A stretch of 64,000 bases of DNA from UBA7396 sp047637875 (GTDB lineage: Bacteria > Patescibacteriota > Gracilibacteria > BD1-5 > UBA6164): the NCBI GenBank assembly GCA_047637875.1, contig JBLJBH010000032.1, positions 24,425-88,424 of the forward strand, written 5' to 3'. The notes under the pieces were generated by a model. The model saw only the letters and a list, made by a program, of their open reading frames with translations, did no database searches and was not told the origin of the DNA. The position numbers were made by a program, and so were the translations under genes. Shown here piece after piece: positions 29,269 through 41,500 of this stretch (positions are counted from its first letter, which is position 1; every line of letters starts with the position of its first letter).

Positions 29269-30468
29269 ATGGCAAATAAAGATTTAGCTCTATTTGAAGA
29301 GTTATTTACTGCATCTCCTGAGATAAAATATCCTCGTGAAGGAGAAGTTGTTAATGGTACTGTTGTTAAAATTGAGAAAAAAAACATTTTAGTAAATGTT
29401 AATAATCAATTTTCTGGTTTAGTTATTTCTAAAGAAATTTGAAACACTGTAGATTTAAATTCTTTAAAATCTGGTGATTCTGTTGATGTTATGGTTTTAG
29501 GAGACTCTGTTGAAAGAGGACTTTTGATTTTATCTTTAAAAAGAGCAAATCAAATTAAATCTCTTACAAATCTTTCTAAATTCAGAAATTCTGAAGAAAT
29601 TATTACTGTTAGACCTACTGAAGCTAATAAAGGTTGATTACTTGTTGATATTGATGGTTTAAAATGATTTATACCTGTATCACAATTAACTCCACTAAAT
29701 TATCCAAGAGTTGAAGGAGCTGATCCTGCAAAAATTTTAGAACATTTAGAAGGTTTAGTTGGAAAAGATTTCAAAGTTAAAGTTATAAATGTTGACGAAG
29801 CTGGTAAAAAAATTATTTTCTCTGAAAAAGCTGCAATTTCTGAAAATAGAGATAAAGCTTTAGGATCATTAAAAGTTGGTGATATCGTTGAAGGTACAGT
29901 ATCATGAATCTTAACTTACTGATTATTTATTACTTTTGATGGATTAGAATGATTAGTTCACGTTTCTGAAATTGATTGGGGACATGTTAATAATCCTTCA
30001 AAATTTGCAAAAGTTGGACAAAAAATCAAAGTTAAAGTTATCGGACTTGATAATGATAAAATTTCACTTTCTGTTAAAAGATTACAAGAAAATCCTTGGG
30101 ATGTATTATCAAGAAAATATAAAGTTGGTGATACAGTTAAGGCTGCAATTTCAAGAATTTCTCAATTTTGAGCATTTATGGAACTTGATGGTGGTATTCA
30201 AGGTTTAATCCACTTATCTGAAATTTCTCATGGTGTTGTAAAAGATATTAGAGATTTTGTTAAAGTAGGTGAAGAAGTAGAAGCTAAAATTATAAATTTT
30301 GAACCAAAAGAAAAAAGAATTGGTTTATCTTTAAAAGCTCTAGTTGAAGCTCCATTAAAGGAAGAAAAAGCTGAAGAAGCTAAAATTGAAGAGGTTAAAG
30401 AACCAAAAGCTAAAAAAGAAACTAAAAAAACTGAAGAAAAAGTTGAAGAAACTAAAGCTGCCGAATAA
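29269..30468 (+). CDS. rpsA: 30S ribosomal protein S1
   Basis: The 399-residue protein has four S1 RNA-binding domains (about 22-90, 105-175, 190-262 and 278-348), each with the pattern G.V..G.V..I...G.FV....GL..., for example GDTVKAAISRISQFGAFMEL. It recruits mRNA to the ribosome. A Lys/Glu-rich tail follows whose last 13 residues, KTEEKVEETKAAE, are identical to those of S2 in the next gene. A shorter S1 than the six-domain form of Proteobacteria is normal in other phyla. Confidence 0.96.
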
Positions 30469-30500
30469 TTAAATTTATTTTGATATTTTTGGGAATCTAA

Positions 30501-30545
30501 AATAATCCCTCCAAACCTCCCTTTGAAAAAAGGGAGAGCTTATAG
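30501..30545. repeat. intergenic CTCCCTTT/AAAGGGAG element
   Basis: AATCCCTCCAAACCTCCC precedes an 8-bp stem CTCCCTTT / AAAGGGAG (30517-30536) and GAGCT. A near-identical copy lies at 56.28 kb. Located between rpsA and rpsB. Confidence 0.7.
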
Positions 30546-30614
30546 GAAAAAAGAACAAAAATATTGTTTTAAGGTTATTAATTTAATCTGATTTATATTA
30601 TAATTAAACAAAAA

Positions 30615-31418
30615 ATGGAAAAAGCTCAATTAAATAATATGTTTGATAATTTACTACATATTTGAAATAAAACAAATTTTTGGAATGCAAAAATGAGACC
30701 TTATATTTATGGTTCAGTAAATGGAATTCATGTAATTAATTTACTTGAAACAGCTAAAAAAATAGAAGATGTAAAAAAAGAATTATCTGATTTAACAGCT
30801 TCTGGAAAAAAAGTATTAATAGTTGCTACAAAAATTCAATCAAGAGATGCTTTTAAAAAACTTGCTGAAGAAACTGGTTCATATTACGTTTGTGAAAAAT
30901 GGGTTCCAGGACTTTTAACAAATTTTAAAACAATTAGAAAAAGAATTGGTTCATATTTACAATTATTAGTTGATTCTGAAAGTGGTGCTTTTGATGTTTT
31001 AACTAAAAAAGAAAAAGCTACTAGATTACTTGAACTTGAAAAATTAAACAAAGCTTATGCCGGGTTAAAAGATATGAAAAAATTACCTGATGTAATTTTA
31101 GCTTCTGATGGTATTTATGAAAGACAAGCTTTAAGAGAAGCTGAAATTTTAAATATTAAATCATTTGCTGTTTTCAATACAAATGGAGATATTGATTTAG
31201 TTTCAAACTTAATCCCTGCTAATACAAACTCTACAAAATCTTTTGATTATTTAGCTTCAGAATTAAAATCTGCTTTTTCAAAAGTTACTACTCCAGTAAA
31301 AGCTCAAGTTAAAAAAGTTGAAGAAAAAAAAGTTTCTGGAGAAAAAAAAGCTCCAGTAGCTAAAAAACCAAAAGCTAAAACTGAAGAAAAAGTTGAAGAA
31401 ACTAAAGCTGCTGAATAA
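30615..31418 (+). CDS. rpsB: 30S ribosomal protein S2
   Basis: The 267-residue protein has the S2 fold: LLHIGNKTNFWNAKMRPYIY, GIHVINLLETAKKIEDVKKE, the YYVCEKWVPGLLTNFKTIRK segment and LPDVILASDGIYERQALREA. From about residue 225 it has an added basic and then acidic tail ending KTEEKVEETKAAE, identical to the end of S1. It is followed by a terminator, then a membrane protein gene and tsf, so the common rpsB-tsf pairing is interrupted. Confidence 0.96.
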
Positions 31419-31420
31419 TT

Positions 31421-31456
31421 AATATTTAACCTCTAAAGGCTAGAGGTTAAATATTC
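31421..31456 (+). terminator. terminator of rpsB
   Basis: ATATTTAACCTCTA pairs with TAGAGGTTAAATAT across AAGGC and is followed by TCTTTTAT. Confidence 0.8.
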
Positions 31457-31479
31457 TTTTATATTTTCATTTTAAATAT

Positions 31480-31887
31480 ATGAGAGATGAATTTGATCTA
31501 GAAGAACTAGATAACAATAAAAATGAAGATTTTACTAATAAAGATAAATTTAATAATGTTTTAGCATATATCCCTTTTTTAAATATTTGGTTACTTTTTG
31601 TTGAAAAACAATGAACTAAAAAAGAAAATATGAGATATAATAGACAATGAATTACATTGTTCTTACTTTACGTTATTTTATTTTTCGCTTTTTCAATTTT
31701 AAGTTTTAAATTATCTTTTATATTAACTTTATTATATTTTTCATCTGTAATTTTTTTTGCTGCTAAAGCTTATAATTGAATTTATGTTGAAATTGAATTT
31801 ATAGAAAAAATTATGGCACAATTTGAAAATAAAGTAAATGAAAAAAAATCTAAAAATGATAAAGACTCTAATGAAAATACATTATAA
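31480..31887 (+). CDS. small membrane protein
   Basis: The 135-residue protein has an acidic N-terminus, a YIPFLNIWLLFVEKQ segment, and two close membrane helices (about 62-80 and 81-98), then a charged coiled-coil tail ending NDKDSNENTL. The arrangement resembles DUF4870/Tic20-like small membrane proteins, but I do not recognise it firmly. It lies between rpsB and tsf. Confidence 0.7.
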
Positions 31888-31913
31888 TATTTTATATTTT
31901 AATTTTTAAAATT

Positions 31914-32693
31914 ATGGAAATTACTGCATCACTAGTAAAAGAATTAAGAGAAAGAACAGGTATCGGTATGATGGAATGTAAAAAAGCTTTAACTGCTGCA
32001 AATTGAGACATTGAAGTAGCAATTGAAGAACTAAGAAAAAAAGGTTTAGCTAAAGCTGCTTCTAAAGCTGATAGAGAAGCTTTAGAATGAGCTATTAAAG
32101 TAGTAATTGAATGAAATAAAGCTTATGTTGTTTCTGTTTCTTGTGAAACAGACTTCTTAGCTAACTCTGATAGATATAAAACAATGCTTTCAGATGTTGT
32201 TGAAGTATTAAAATCTGGTAAAACTGCAGAAGATGCAAAAGCTATGATTGATAATAACTATTCTTTAGAAATGGGAGAAAATCTTCAAGTAAGAGATTTT
32301 CAAGTTATTGAAGGTGCTTCAGTTGGAGCTTATGTTCATTCAAATAATAAATTAGCTGCTGTAGTAGTAGCAAAAGTAGAAACATCAGAAGAAAAATTAA
32401 AACAAGTTGCTATGCATATTACTGCTGCAAATCCTGAATTTTTAGCTGCATCTGATATTTCACCTGAAGTAATTGAAAAAGAAAAAGCTATTCAATTAGA
32501 AATTATGAAAAATGATCCAAAAATGGCTGGAAAACCAGAAAATGTTTTATTAAATATTATTGAAGGAAAAATGGCTAAATTTGCTTCAGAAGTTTCATTA
32601 CTTGAACAAGCTTTTGTTATTAATCCAGATCAAAAAGTAAAAGATTTTATTTGAGCTGATAGCTTAAGTGGATTTTACAGATTAAAAATATAA
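31914..32693 (+). CDS. tsf: elongation factor Ts
   Basis: The 259-residue nucleotide-exchange factor for EF-Tu. It shows the N-terminal UBA-like domain LVKELRERTGIGMMECKKAL, the YVVSVSCETDFLANS core motif (about 73-87), KLAAVVVAKVETSEE and the C-terminal LLEQAFVINPDQKVKDFI. It is slightly shorter than the E. coli protein, from reduced coiled-coil insertions. Conserved glycines are encoded by TGA. Confidence 0.97.
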
Positions 32694-32701
32694 TTATTAA
32701 T

Positions 32702-32842
32702 ATGGATATTAATATGCCTTTTGCTTATGAAACTTTTCAATGAGTTGAGGAGGTTTCGCAAAAAGAACTACAAGATTATATGGAAAATATAGAAGAAAAT
32801 GTAATTCCTGAGATTGAGAAAATATTAGAATTAAAAAATTAA
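32702..32842 (+). CDS. small acidic protein
   Basis: The 46-residue protein MDINMPFAYETFQGVEEVSQ ends VIPEIEKILELKN, probably one or two helices. It starts 8 bases after tsf, before a hairpin and tRNA-Trp. Codon use is like its neighbours; no relative recognised. Confidence 0.5.
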
Positions 32843-32865
32843 ATAATATGGGAAACCATATTATT
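32842..32865 (+). terminator. hairpin with GAAA tetraloop before tRNA-Trp
   Basis: AATAATATGG pairs perfectly with CCATATTATT around GAAA, directly upstream of the tRNA. The T tract after it is weak, so this may be a processing or end structure for the tsf transcript. Confidence 0.5.
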
Positions 32866-32866
32866 T

Positions 32867-32941
32867 AGTCCCATAGTTTATCGGTTAGAATCCAGGATTC
32901 CAAATCCTGTGGGCAAGGTTCGACTCCTTGTGGGACTGCCA
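32867..32941 (+). tRNA. tRNA-Trp (CCA anticodon)
   Basis: Acceptor AGTCCCA/TGGGACT, discriminator G, encoded CCA. The anticodon loop TTCCAAA between CAGGA and TCCTG gives CCA, which reads UGG. A CCA (not TCA) anticodon fits a code in which tryptophan uses only TGG and TGA is read by another tRNA, here glycine. Confidence 0.95.
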
Positions 32942-32943
32942 TC

Positions 32944-32975
32944 AAGGACATAATCATTTGATTGTGTCCTTTTAG
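32944..32975 (+). terminator. terminator after tRNA-Trp
   Basis: AAGGACATAATCA pairs with TGATTGTGTCCTT and is followed by TTAGTTTG. Confidence 0.75.
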
Positions 32976-33057
32976 TTTGTTTTAAGGAATTTTTATTAAT
33001 AAAAATATTAAATTATTTTTAATAAATTATAGATTTTTTGCTTGTTTTTGCTGAAAT

Positions 33058-33085
33058 TTGACTTTAGATACTTTTTATATAATAT
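33058..33085 (+). promoter_or_regulatory. promoter of the YccF-lipoprotein operon
   Basis: TTGACT, 16 bases, TAATAT, about 80 bases before the first start codon. The leader carries TAATTAGGGATTTTTCACTA without a clear long helix. Confidence 0.5.
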
Positions 33086-33165
33086 AACTTAAACTCATAA
33101 ATTTAAATTTGATTGAGTAATTAGGGATTTTTCACTAATTTTTTATTTATTTATTTTCTTAAGTT

Positions 33166-33495
33166 ATGGCAATTTTAACTAATGCTATTTTTATAGCAAA
33201 CTCAAAATATACATATGAAATTAATTGAAATAATTTTTGCGATTGACAAGCTGATATTTTCGAAACAACTATTTGACTTAGTAATATAAAAAATACGATG
33301 ATTTCATATATTAATACTAATAAACATATTGTTGATAATTGACTTATCGTATGATATGCTGAAAATAAATGAGATTTTCAAGAATATGTTGAGATATATG
33401 TATACGACCAAAGATTTAAAACATATGATGAATATAGAAGTAATTGAAAAAGAGTATGATTCTGATATATAGATATTAACTCTTTAAAAATTTAA
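33166..33495 (+). CDS. hypothetical protein
   Basis: The 109-residue protein MAILTNAIFIANSKYTYEIN is a small soluble, beta-rich sequence with Asn, Tyr and Ile in excess (GLIVGYAENKGDFQEYVEIY). It has no signal or membrane segment. First gene of a probable three-gene operon with the YccF-like protein and a lipoprotein. Confidence 0.65.
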
Positions 33496-33513
33496 TTTTT
33501 AACAAATAATTTT

Positions 33514-35220
33514 ATGATTTTTTTAGCAAACATTATACGGGCAATATTATTTTGATGGTGGCAATGGTTAATATTTATGTTATTTTCAATTTTATTTTCT
33601 TTAACTATTATTTTTTTACCAGTTTGAAAATCTTTCAGAGAACTATCAAAACTTATAATAATGCCTTTCTGAAAAAAAATTGTTAGAGATACTGATAAAT
33701 GAAAATACGAGAAATGATTTTGAACTGTTTTTAATATAATATGGTTCCCTATATGATTAATATTAACTATATGGTATTTTATTAGTTGATTATTATCCTT
33801 TATAACTATTATATGAATTCCATATTGAATTGTTAGTATTAGATTAGCAAAATTTATTTTCTTACCTATATGAGTAAGAGTATTAACAGAAGATGAATTT
33901 ATTTCGCATAAAGTAAATCAAGAAATAAATAAATTTAAAAGTTGATTAGAAAATAAAGAAAATATAGAAACAAATAATACAAAATTAAATAATACATACA
34001 ATGAAAAAATTGAATTAAGTCAAGAAGATGAAATATATTTAAAAGAACAAAAAATAGAATTAGAATTATTAAAGCAAAAACAAGAAATAGAGGCGATTAA
34101 AAGACAACAAGAATTTGATGAAAAAATTGAAAAATTTAAAGAAAATACTAAAAATTTTCTAAATAAAATAGTCCTAATCACAAAAGAATTATTTAAAAAA
34201 TATAAACCAATAGTTATTGAGAAATCTTGAGAAATATCAAGTAAAATAAATGAAAAGATAAAAGAAACTGATTTTGAATGATTAAAAAATAAATGATTTG
34301 AGACTATAAAAAAATCTAATAATATTAATAAAAAATATATCTATATAACATTAAGTATTATTTGAATATTAATTTTCATTTTAATTTGAAATACTTTATA
34401 TAAAAATTATTTTTATAACAATCAAATTATAAAAACAGATGAAAAAATCTTTTTAAGAAAAGATCCAGATTTTATAGAATTTTTTAATAATAATAAAATA
34501 AAAATAATTCCAGAAAATAAAGAACATATTTTATCTCAAATGTTATATACTTATAGACAATATAATGATAACTATGAGACTTGATATAAATATGCTTGAT
34601 ATAGTGTGTTAAAACTAAATAATAAGTTACCTTCTCCTTTACCTGAGAATTTTCATTATTCTACTAATAATAATGACGATTATTCTGAAATAATTACAAA
34701 AGACATATGAAATAATAATTTATTGGAAATAAAATCTGAAACAGAAAAAAATGTTGATATTTATAAAACAGATTTATTTAAAAACTTAAATAACTTTACA
34801 AATAAAAATACTTTTTACTCAAATATTGATATTTGAAATAAATTCTCTTGAAATTTCTATAAAGAGATTTTAAATATATTCTGATTAAGAAATATTATTT
34901 CTAATTTAGATGAATTATTATCATATAATTTTATCTGAATAAATAATAAATTACTATGACTAGATTATAAAAATAATGATTTGATTTTAAGGTTAGAATT
35001 TAATTATAATGATATATTAAACACTCCTGATTGAGTTTTAAATGAATGAATAGAAAAATTAGAAAATTTAATACTAGAAAGCGATCCAATTATTTTCAAA
35101 ACATATAAAATAACAGAAAATAATAAAACTATAAAAGTTGAAATTACTTTTAAATTAAATTATGATAAAATTAAAAGTAATGACTCAATAAATAACTTAC
35201 CTTTATTTTATAATTATTAA
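33514..35220 (+). CDS. YccF-domain membrane protein with coiled coil and outer domain
   Basis: The 568-residue protein has two N-terminal YccF-type units (about 1-60 and 70-125): hydrophobic segments followed by LPVGKSFRELSKLIIMPFGK and IIGIPYGIVSIRLAKFIFLP. A long Gln/Glu/Lys coiled coil covers about 150-260, and a single membrane helix about 277-297 (ITLSIIGILIFILIGNTLYK) leads to a 270-residue C-terminal domain rich in Asn and Tyr, probably outside the cell. YccF function is unknown. It is followed by a lipoprotein gene 5 bases on, so they may act together. Confidence 0.78.
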
Positions 35221-35225
35221 AAAAT

Positions 35226-36545
35226 ATGAAAAAAATATTATTAATTATTTTTATTATATCAATTCTAACATCTTGTTGAAAAAATGAACTATGAATGGAA
35301 ATTGAAAGTAAAAAGGATAGTTTCTCAGAGGAAAATATAAATAAAACTTGAAGCATTCAAGAAGAAAAAAAAGATTTTAAAATAGTTGATTTAACTGATA
35401 AATCAAAAGCTGATTTACAATGTGATGAATATAAAGAAAATTGTAATTTATCTATAACTTTTTGAGATTTATGAACCTTTAAAGTTTTTAATGGTTATAT
35501 TGATTTAGATAAATCATTTTTTAATAACTGATTTTGATGAAAAGCATATTTGAATGAAAAATATAATACAATATTTTTGAGTTTTTGAACTTCAAGAGAA
35601 TGACAAATTATAATAACAAATACAGTAAAAATTAATTTAGAATCAAAAGAAGTAACAAAAATTGATGAAACATATGGTAGTGATTTTTACTTTAAAGATA
35701 TAGAAACTATTATACCAAAATATCAAAGCTTAAGCAAATATGATAAATATACAACTGAATTAATAGAATGAGATCCTATTAATATTTTAGGAGCAAATAA
35801 TATAAATAGTAATTTATCATGAGTAGACTTTATTAAAAACTATTATGATTTATTATGAAAATGAAAAATAAAAGAAGTTTATGACATAACTTCATGGTCT
35901 AATTGAAATAAAGACTTTAATACCTTTAGTTCTTGGTATAAAAACATAAAAAAAGTTGATATAATAAAAATTGATGATTTAGGAAATAATGATTACAATA
36001 TTATTACAGATATTTTTTATGATATAGAAAATGATTTTCAAGATCAAATAAATCCAGGTTCTTTTAATCAATGATGAGATTTTCTTTATTGAATTGAACT
36101 TTATGAGAGATATATTGTAACAAAAAAAATAGTTGAAAAAGATGGAGTAAAAAAGTTAGAAACTATTAAAACTATAGATAGCTACGCTTTACCAAGAATA
36201 AAAGTAAATAAGCTAGATAAAAATGATCCTTACGTAAATAATTTATCATACAATACTCCTAATGAATATATTTATAAAAAGTTAGCAAATTGAAATTATA
36301 TTTCTTTTTGAGATTATATGCCTCATGATACTGGTTATGAAATTATTATTCATTGAAAAAAATGAGATATAGATAATTATTATCAATGGGGTGGAATTTT
36401 TCCAAAAACATTTTTATCACTTATATGAATAAAAATAGATAAAGATTATTTTCCTTGAAATCATAATGAAACAGAAAAAAATAAATTAATAGATTTATTT
36501 AAAAAAGCTCCTACTGATATGCTTGAGAAAACTTTATTTTATTAA
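35226..36545 (+). CDS. lipoprotein
   Basis: The 439-residue protein has the lipoprotein signal MKKILLIIFIISILTSCGKN (lipidated Cys at 17, then TGA-encoded Gly). The mature protein has a DLQCDEYKENCNLSI segment whose two Cys may form a disulfide, and several beta-strand blocks such as FGDLGTFKVFNGYIDLD. It is a calcium-site-poor, Asn/Asp/Tyr-rich exported protein. No family recognised. Last gene of the YccF operon. Confidence 0.72.
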
Positions 36546-36576
36546 ATAAAAAAACGTCAATTGACGTTTTTTTATT
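36546..36576. terminator. bidirectional terminator
   Basis: AAAAAAACGTCAATTGACGTTTTTTT forms a short perfect stem between the converging lipoprotein and lepA genes and overlaps the lepA stop. Confidence 0.8.
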
Positions 36577-38458
36577 TCTTTAATAAATTCACAAATGCTT
36601 CACTAGGAAGTGATACTTTTCAGAATTGTTTCATTTTTTTCTTTCCTTCTTTTTGTTTTTCTAAAAGTTTTCTTTTTCTTGAAATATCTCAACCATATAA
36701 TTTTGCTGTTACATCTTTTCTCATCGCTGATAAGTCTTCTCTTGCAACAACTCTTCATCAAACTGCAGCTTGCAATGCAATTGCAAATAGTGCTCTTGGA
36801 ACTACTTCTTTTAGTTTTAAAACTATTTTTCCCCCAAGATATGCAGCTTGTGATCTATGACATATAATAGCAAGTGCTTCAACTTTTTCTCATGCAATCA
36901 TAATATCAAGTTTTACAAGATCATCTTCTTTATATTTTAAAAATTCATAATTCATTGAAGCATACCCACTCGATAGACTTTTTAATTCATCATAAAAATC
37001 TCCTATCAGCTCATTCATAGGAAGCTCATAAGTAAGCATTACTCTCGTTCATTCTATATAAGTTTGATTTTTTAGTATTCATCTTCTTTCTTGAGCAAGT
37101 TGCATCAGTGGTCAAATATATTCACTCGGTGTAATTATTTCACATTTTGCAATTGGTTCTTCTATGCTTTCATAAAGTTCTCTTGCTGGTAAATCCTCTG
37201 GATTTGAAATACTGATTTGAGTATATATTTTTTCTCATATTTCAACTAATTTTGGTTGAAATCTTGAATATTCACTTCTTTTATCTCCAGGTCTTTTTAT
37301 TTTATAAGTAACTTGTGGAGCTGTAACAATAACATCCATATCAAACTCTCTAAAGAGTCTTTCTTTTACAATATCTAGATGTAAAAGTCCCAAAAATCAA
37401 CATCTATATCCGTGTCCTAAAGCTCCAGAAACTTCTGGTTCTATTTGGAGAGCTGAATCATTAAGCATTAATTTTTCAAAAGCATCTTTAAATTGAGGAT
37501 ATTCTGAAGTATCCATTGGAAATACTCAAGCATAAATAAATGGAGTTACTTTTTTAAATCATTCAATTGGTTTTGCTTCTTCTGGTTTTGCTTTTGGTCA
37601 AGAAACATTGGCAGGTTTCCAAACGGTATCCCCTACTTGTGCATCACGAATAGATTTAAGTCCAGTTACTATATATCCAATAGAACCATTTTCTATTTTA
37701 TTATCTGAAATATATTTTGGTGAAAAATATCAAACATCGAGTGCTTCTATTTTTTTATGAGTATTAAGAAAATGAAGTGTGTCTCATTTTTTTATTTCTC
37801 CCGCAAATACTTTTACATAACTTACCACTCATCTATAACTATCATATTGACTATCAAATACAAGTGCTTTTAATTCTTTATCTTGAATTTTTAAATTATC
37901 ATCTATTTCTATTACTTGAGGAATTCTTACCCTTTCTATAATAGCATCTAATACACTTTCTACATTGAGCCCTGTTTTTGCTGAAACCGGAATGATTTCA
38001 CTTGGATCACATCAAAGTAAACTTACTATTTCATTGGTTACTTTTTCAACATCTGCTGCAGGCAAGTCTATTTTATTGATAACTGTAATAATATCTAAAT
38101 TATTTTCGAGTGCCATATACACATTGGAAAGAGTTTGAGCTTCGATTCATTGAGTTGCATCCACAATTAAAAGACATCATTCAACCGATGCTAAACTTCT
38201 TGAAACTTCGTACTGAAAATCCACATGCCCTGGAGTATCAATCACATTTAGTTGGTGTCATTTCCAATTCATTCTTACTGGTGTCAATTTAATAGTAATA
38301 CCTCTTTCTTGTTCGAGTTCCATAGTATCGAGAGTTTGAGCTCTCAGATCTCTTTTATCAATAGTTCCGGTAATTTCTAAAAGTCTATCAGCCAAAGTAG
38401 ATTTTCCATGGTCAATATGTGCGATAATACAAAAATTTCTAATATTTTTTAGTTCCAT
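36572..38458 (-). CDS. lepA: elongation factor 4 (LepA)
   Basis: The 628-residue ribosomal GTPase has IAHIDHGKSTLADRLLE (G1, about 12-28), GITIKLTPVRM (G2), DTPGHVDFQYEVSRSLA (G3), VINKIDLPAADVE (G4), then EF-G-like domains II, III and V and the LepA-specific C-terminal domain (AREDLSAMRKDVTAKLYGGD, KRKLLEKQKEGKKKMKQFGK). It back-translocates stalled ribosomes or aids initiation. Slightly longer than E. coli LepA, partly from an insert near GPKAKPEEAKPIEGFKKV. Confidence 0.97.
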
Positions 38459-38515
38459 AATTTTATTTAATTTTATAATTTGTGATAGTATATGAAAAAT
38501 GCTAAAAAATCAAAA

Positions 38516-38545
38516 AATAAAAACATCGATTGATGTTTTTATTTT
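38516..38545 (-). terminator. terminator of the giant-protein operon
   Basis: AATAAAAACATC pairs with GATGTTTTTATT around GATT, directly after the stop of the 2477-residue protein gene. Confidence 0.8.
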
Positions 38546-41500
38546 AATAATTTACTCCTATCCTATATTTATTTTCTACTTGATATAATCAAGCAGGTTT
38601 TACTCCATCAACGAGACTTCCATATTTCACTGTATAGTTATAAGTTTTTAACTCTCAACTTGATTGCAATTCGCCCGCTTGATTGACAAAAACATTATTT
38701 TTATATTTTTCTAATGTCGTACAATTATTTCATAAGCAAGCCCCAAATCATTTATTTCCATCCCAATCTCATAAGTTATTTTTATCATAATGATGCGATA
38801 TTTCAAATCAAGCTCAAATAGTTTTTACTTCTACATTTACGAGAGTATTAGCAAGTTTTAGATTATTTGGTTCTAAAATTCAGAGATTAATACTTCCAGT
38901 TGAAATAGTAAAACTAAAATTATCTACATAAAATTCTTTTGTATCAATTGATATATTTCAAGCACTATCAGATATAGAAAAAATAGTTTTATATCTTCCA
39001 TACTCAAGTCAAGAAAGAGAAAAATTTGCATTATTATAATCAATAGTTCCAGTAGCATATCAAGAAGTATTTACAAAACTACTTCCATTCCATTTTTTTA
39101 AATCAAAACTTATACTTCAAGTATTTATTAAAATATAATCACTATAAGTATAAAATAAATTATAATATCAAATTGGTAATAATAAATTATTTGTTAAATT
39201 TGAACTTAAAGTTGGAGAAGTTGTATCAAATACATTAGCTACTCATGGAGTTCAAAGTGGAACAGAATTATCAAATCAAGTTGAAGTTAAAGCTGTATAC
39301 CAACTACTATTTAATAATCAATTTGAAACTGGTGATTTTCTTTCTATTGATGCTGGTATTGAAATATCTCAAAGTCCAGTAATCAAACTTGCTTTATCTA
39401 TATCAATCGTTCCATTATTTAAAATAATTTCACTTCCACTTAAATCAATATTTTCAACTAAATCAGGAGTTACATTTATAATTGAAGTTATAATATCAGA
39501 TTTTGAAATTAAATAATATCAGTTAGCTCAAATATTTATATTAGGAATAGTAATTCAGGCAATAGTCCATCAGCTTAAACTTATTACATCATTAGATAAA
39601 TTATGAAGTTCTATATAATTATTATCCTCAATATCTGAAACCATTATTTCATTTATAATAATTGGTGCTGTAATTGAAACATAATGATTATTAGTTTGTT
39701 TATTTCATAAAGTATCTCTAACACTATTTGTAGCAAAAGAAACTGTAGAAGTTGAATAGTTTATAGTTTCACCAGATAAAGTAAGAGATTTTTCTCAAAT
39801 ATTTACTGATTCAGTATTATAACTTCAAGCATTTTGTAATACAAAATTTGAAACAGTAAAATCATCATTATTGATAGTTTCAGAAAAATTCATATAAATT
39901 TTACTCTTGCTTGGCTCATACCTTGCCCCAATAATAACTGGTCAAACCCCATCTTGAGAATTTATATTTTGAGATAAAACTACATTATTATTTACATCCT
40001 TTAATGCTGAATTTGAAACGATACTCACACTTGGTGTGGTATCAGTATCATATACTTGTTTTTCATCAACAGAAACGATAATATTTTGACTTCCGTCCAT
40101 AGCATATCAACTCGTCACATATCCATTTACATTTACTACTAAATCAGCTAAACTTCAAGATAAATCTTCACTAAAATTTAGTAAAATTCCATCAATTTTT
40201 CCATTTCCATTTTGATCAAGAGTTGTAGCAGTTTGAAGTTCTGGAGAAATTTTTTCATCTAAATTTATATTTGAAAAATCATCTAAAATATTTCAAACAC
40301 TATCTTCTAAACTTCCAGAATAACTAATATTTATATTTGGATTAGTTCAAGAAATTCAAGATATATCAAAACTTATAAGACTTCAAACTAAACTAGAATT
40401 TGATAAACTTCAACTATTTACACTAAATCAAGTTAAAGTTCAACTTAAACTTTCACTAAAAGTTAGTTCTATTTTATCCGCTTGGAAATTATTGTTTGTA
40501 TCTAAAATTTTTTTTGAAACTAAAACTGGTTTTACTTTATCTATGAGAGCTATATTTGATTTAGAATGAGCTATATTATCTAAACTATCTTTATAGTTAG
40601 AATTTGATGTAAAATTCAAACTCATATTTCAAGTATCTGTTTTAAATTGAGTTCATTCATTTAAAATAATATTTACTTTATTATTAGAAACTGAAACACT
40701 ATTTATAGATAATCCCTCAAAAGCATTATTTAAATTCCAAGCGAGAGCATCTGTTGTAGAAGATAAATTTTCACTAAATACTACTTCTATTTTATCAAGT
40801 TTTCCGTTATTATTTATATCAAAGATTTCTGCACTTAAAACTACTGGTTGAGCTTTATCAATTGATAGCATATTTCAAGAAGCAAGTTTCTTCCCTGCTA
40901 AATCCTCTATAATATTTCCATTCCAAGAAATAGTTGGAGTGAGATGAGTTCCAGATATAGGAGTGCTAAATTTTAATTCTAAAACTGTTTTATTATCTTG
41001 AGTAGTATGAGTGTAACTATTAGAAAAACTTCAAGTTGAGCTAGAAAATATAGCCTCAATATGTAAAATTGAAGGATTTTTTATTTCTTCACTTAATCTC
41101 ACTATCACTCAAGAAATATTTCCAGAAATATCTCATTTTGTCTCTATACTAGTAATAATTGGTGGAGTAGAATCCACTTGAATAAGAGATCAAGAAGCAA
41201 TATTTGAAGCATTTCCAATAGTATCATAAGCTGTAATTAAAGGACGAATATTTCCATTTATTTCAGGTAAAGTAAAACTATAACTTCAATTATTTGGTAA
41301 ATTATTTCAAATCAATACGATATTTCAAGCATGATTATATTCTAGTTTTAGATGAGAAAATCAAGCTCAAGAACTGGTAATTTTTGCTGGATTCCAAGTT
41401 AAGTTAAAATTATCTCATCCACCATAAAATCAAGTTGAAGTATAAGTAAATACATCACTTTCTATAACTGGGCCTGTTTTATCAAGAATAATATTTATAG

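Noticed and set aside
32842..32865. A riboswitch or T-box before tRNA-Trp
   Set aside because: It is just one 10-bp stem with a GAAA loop; no specifier or T-box sequence is present.
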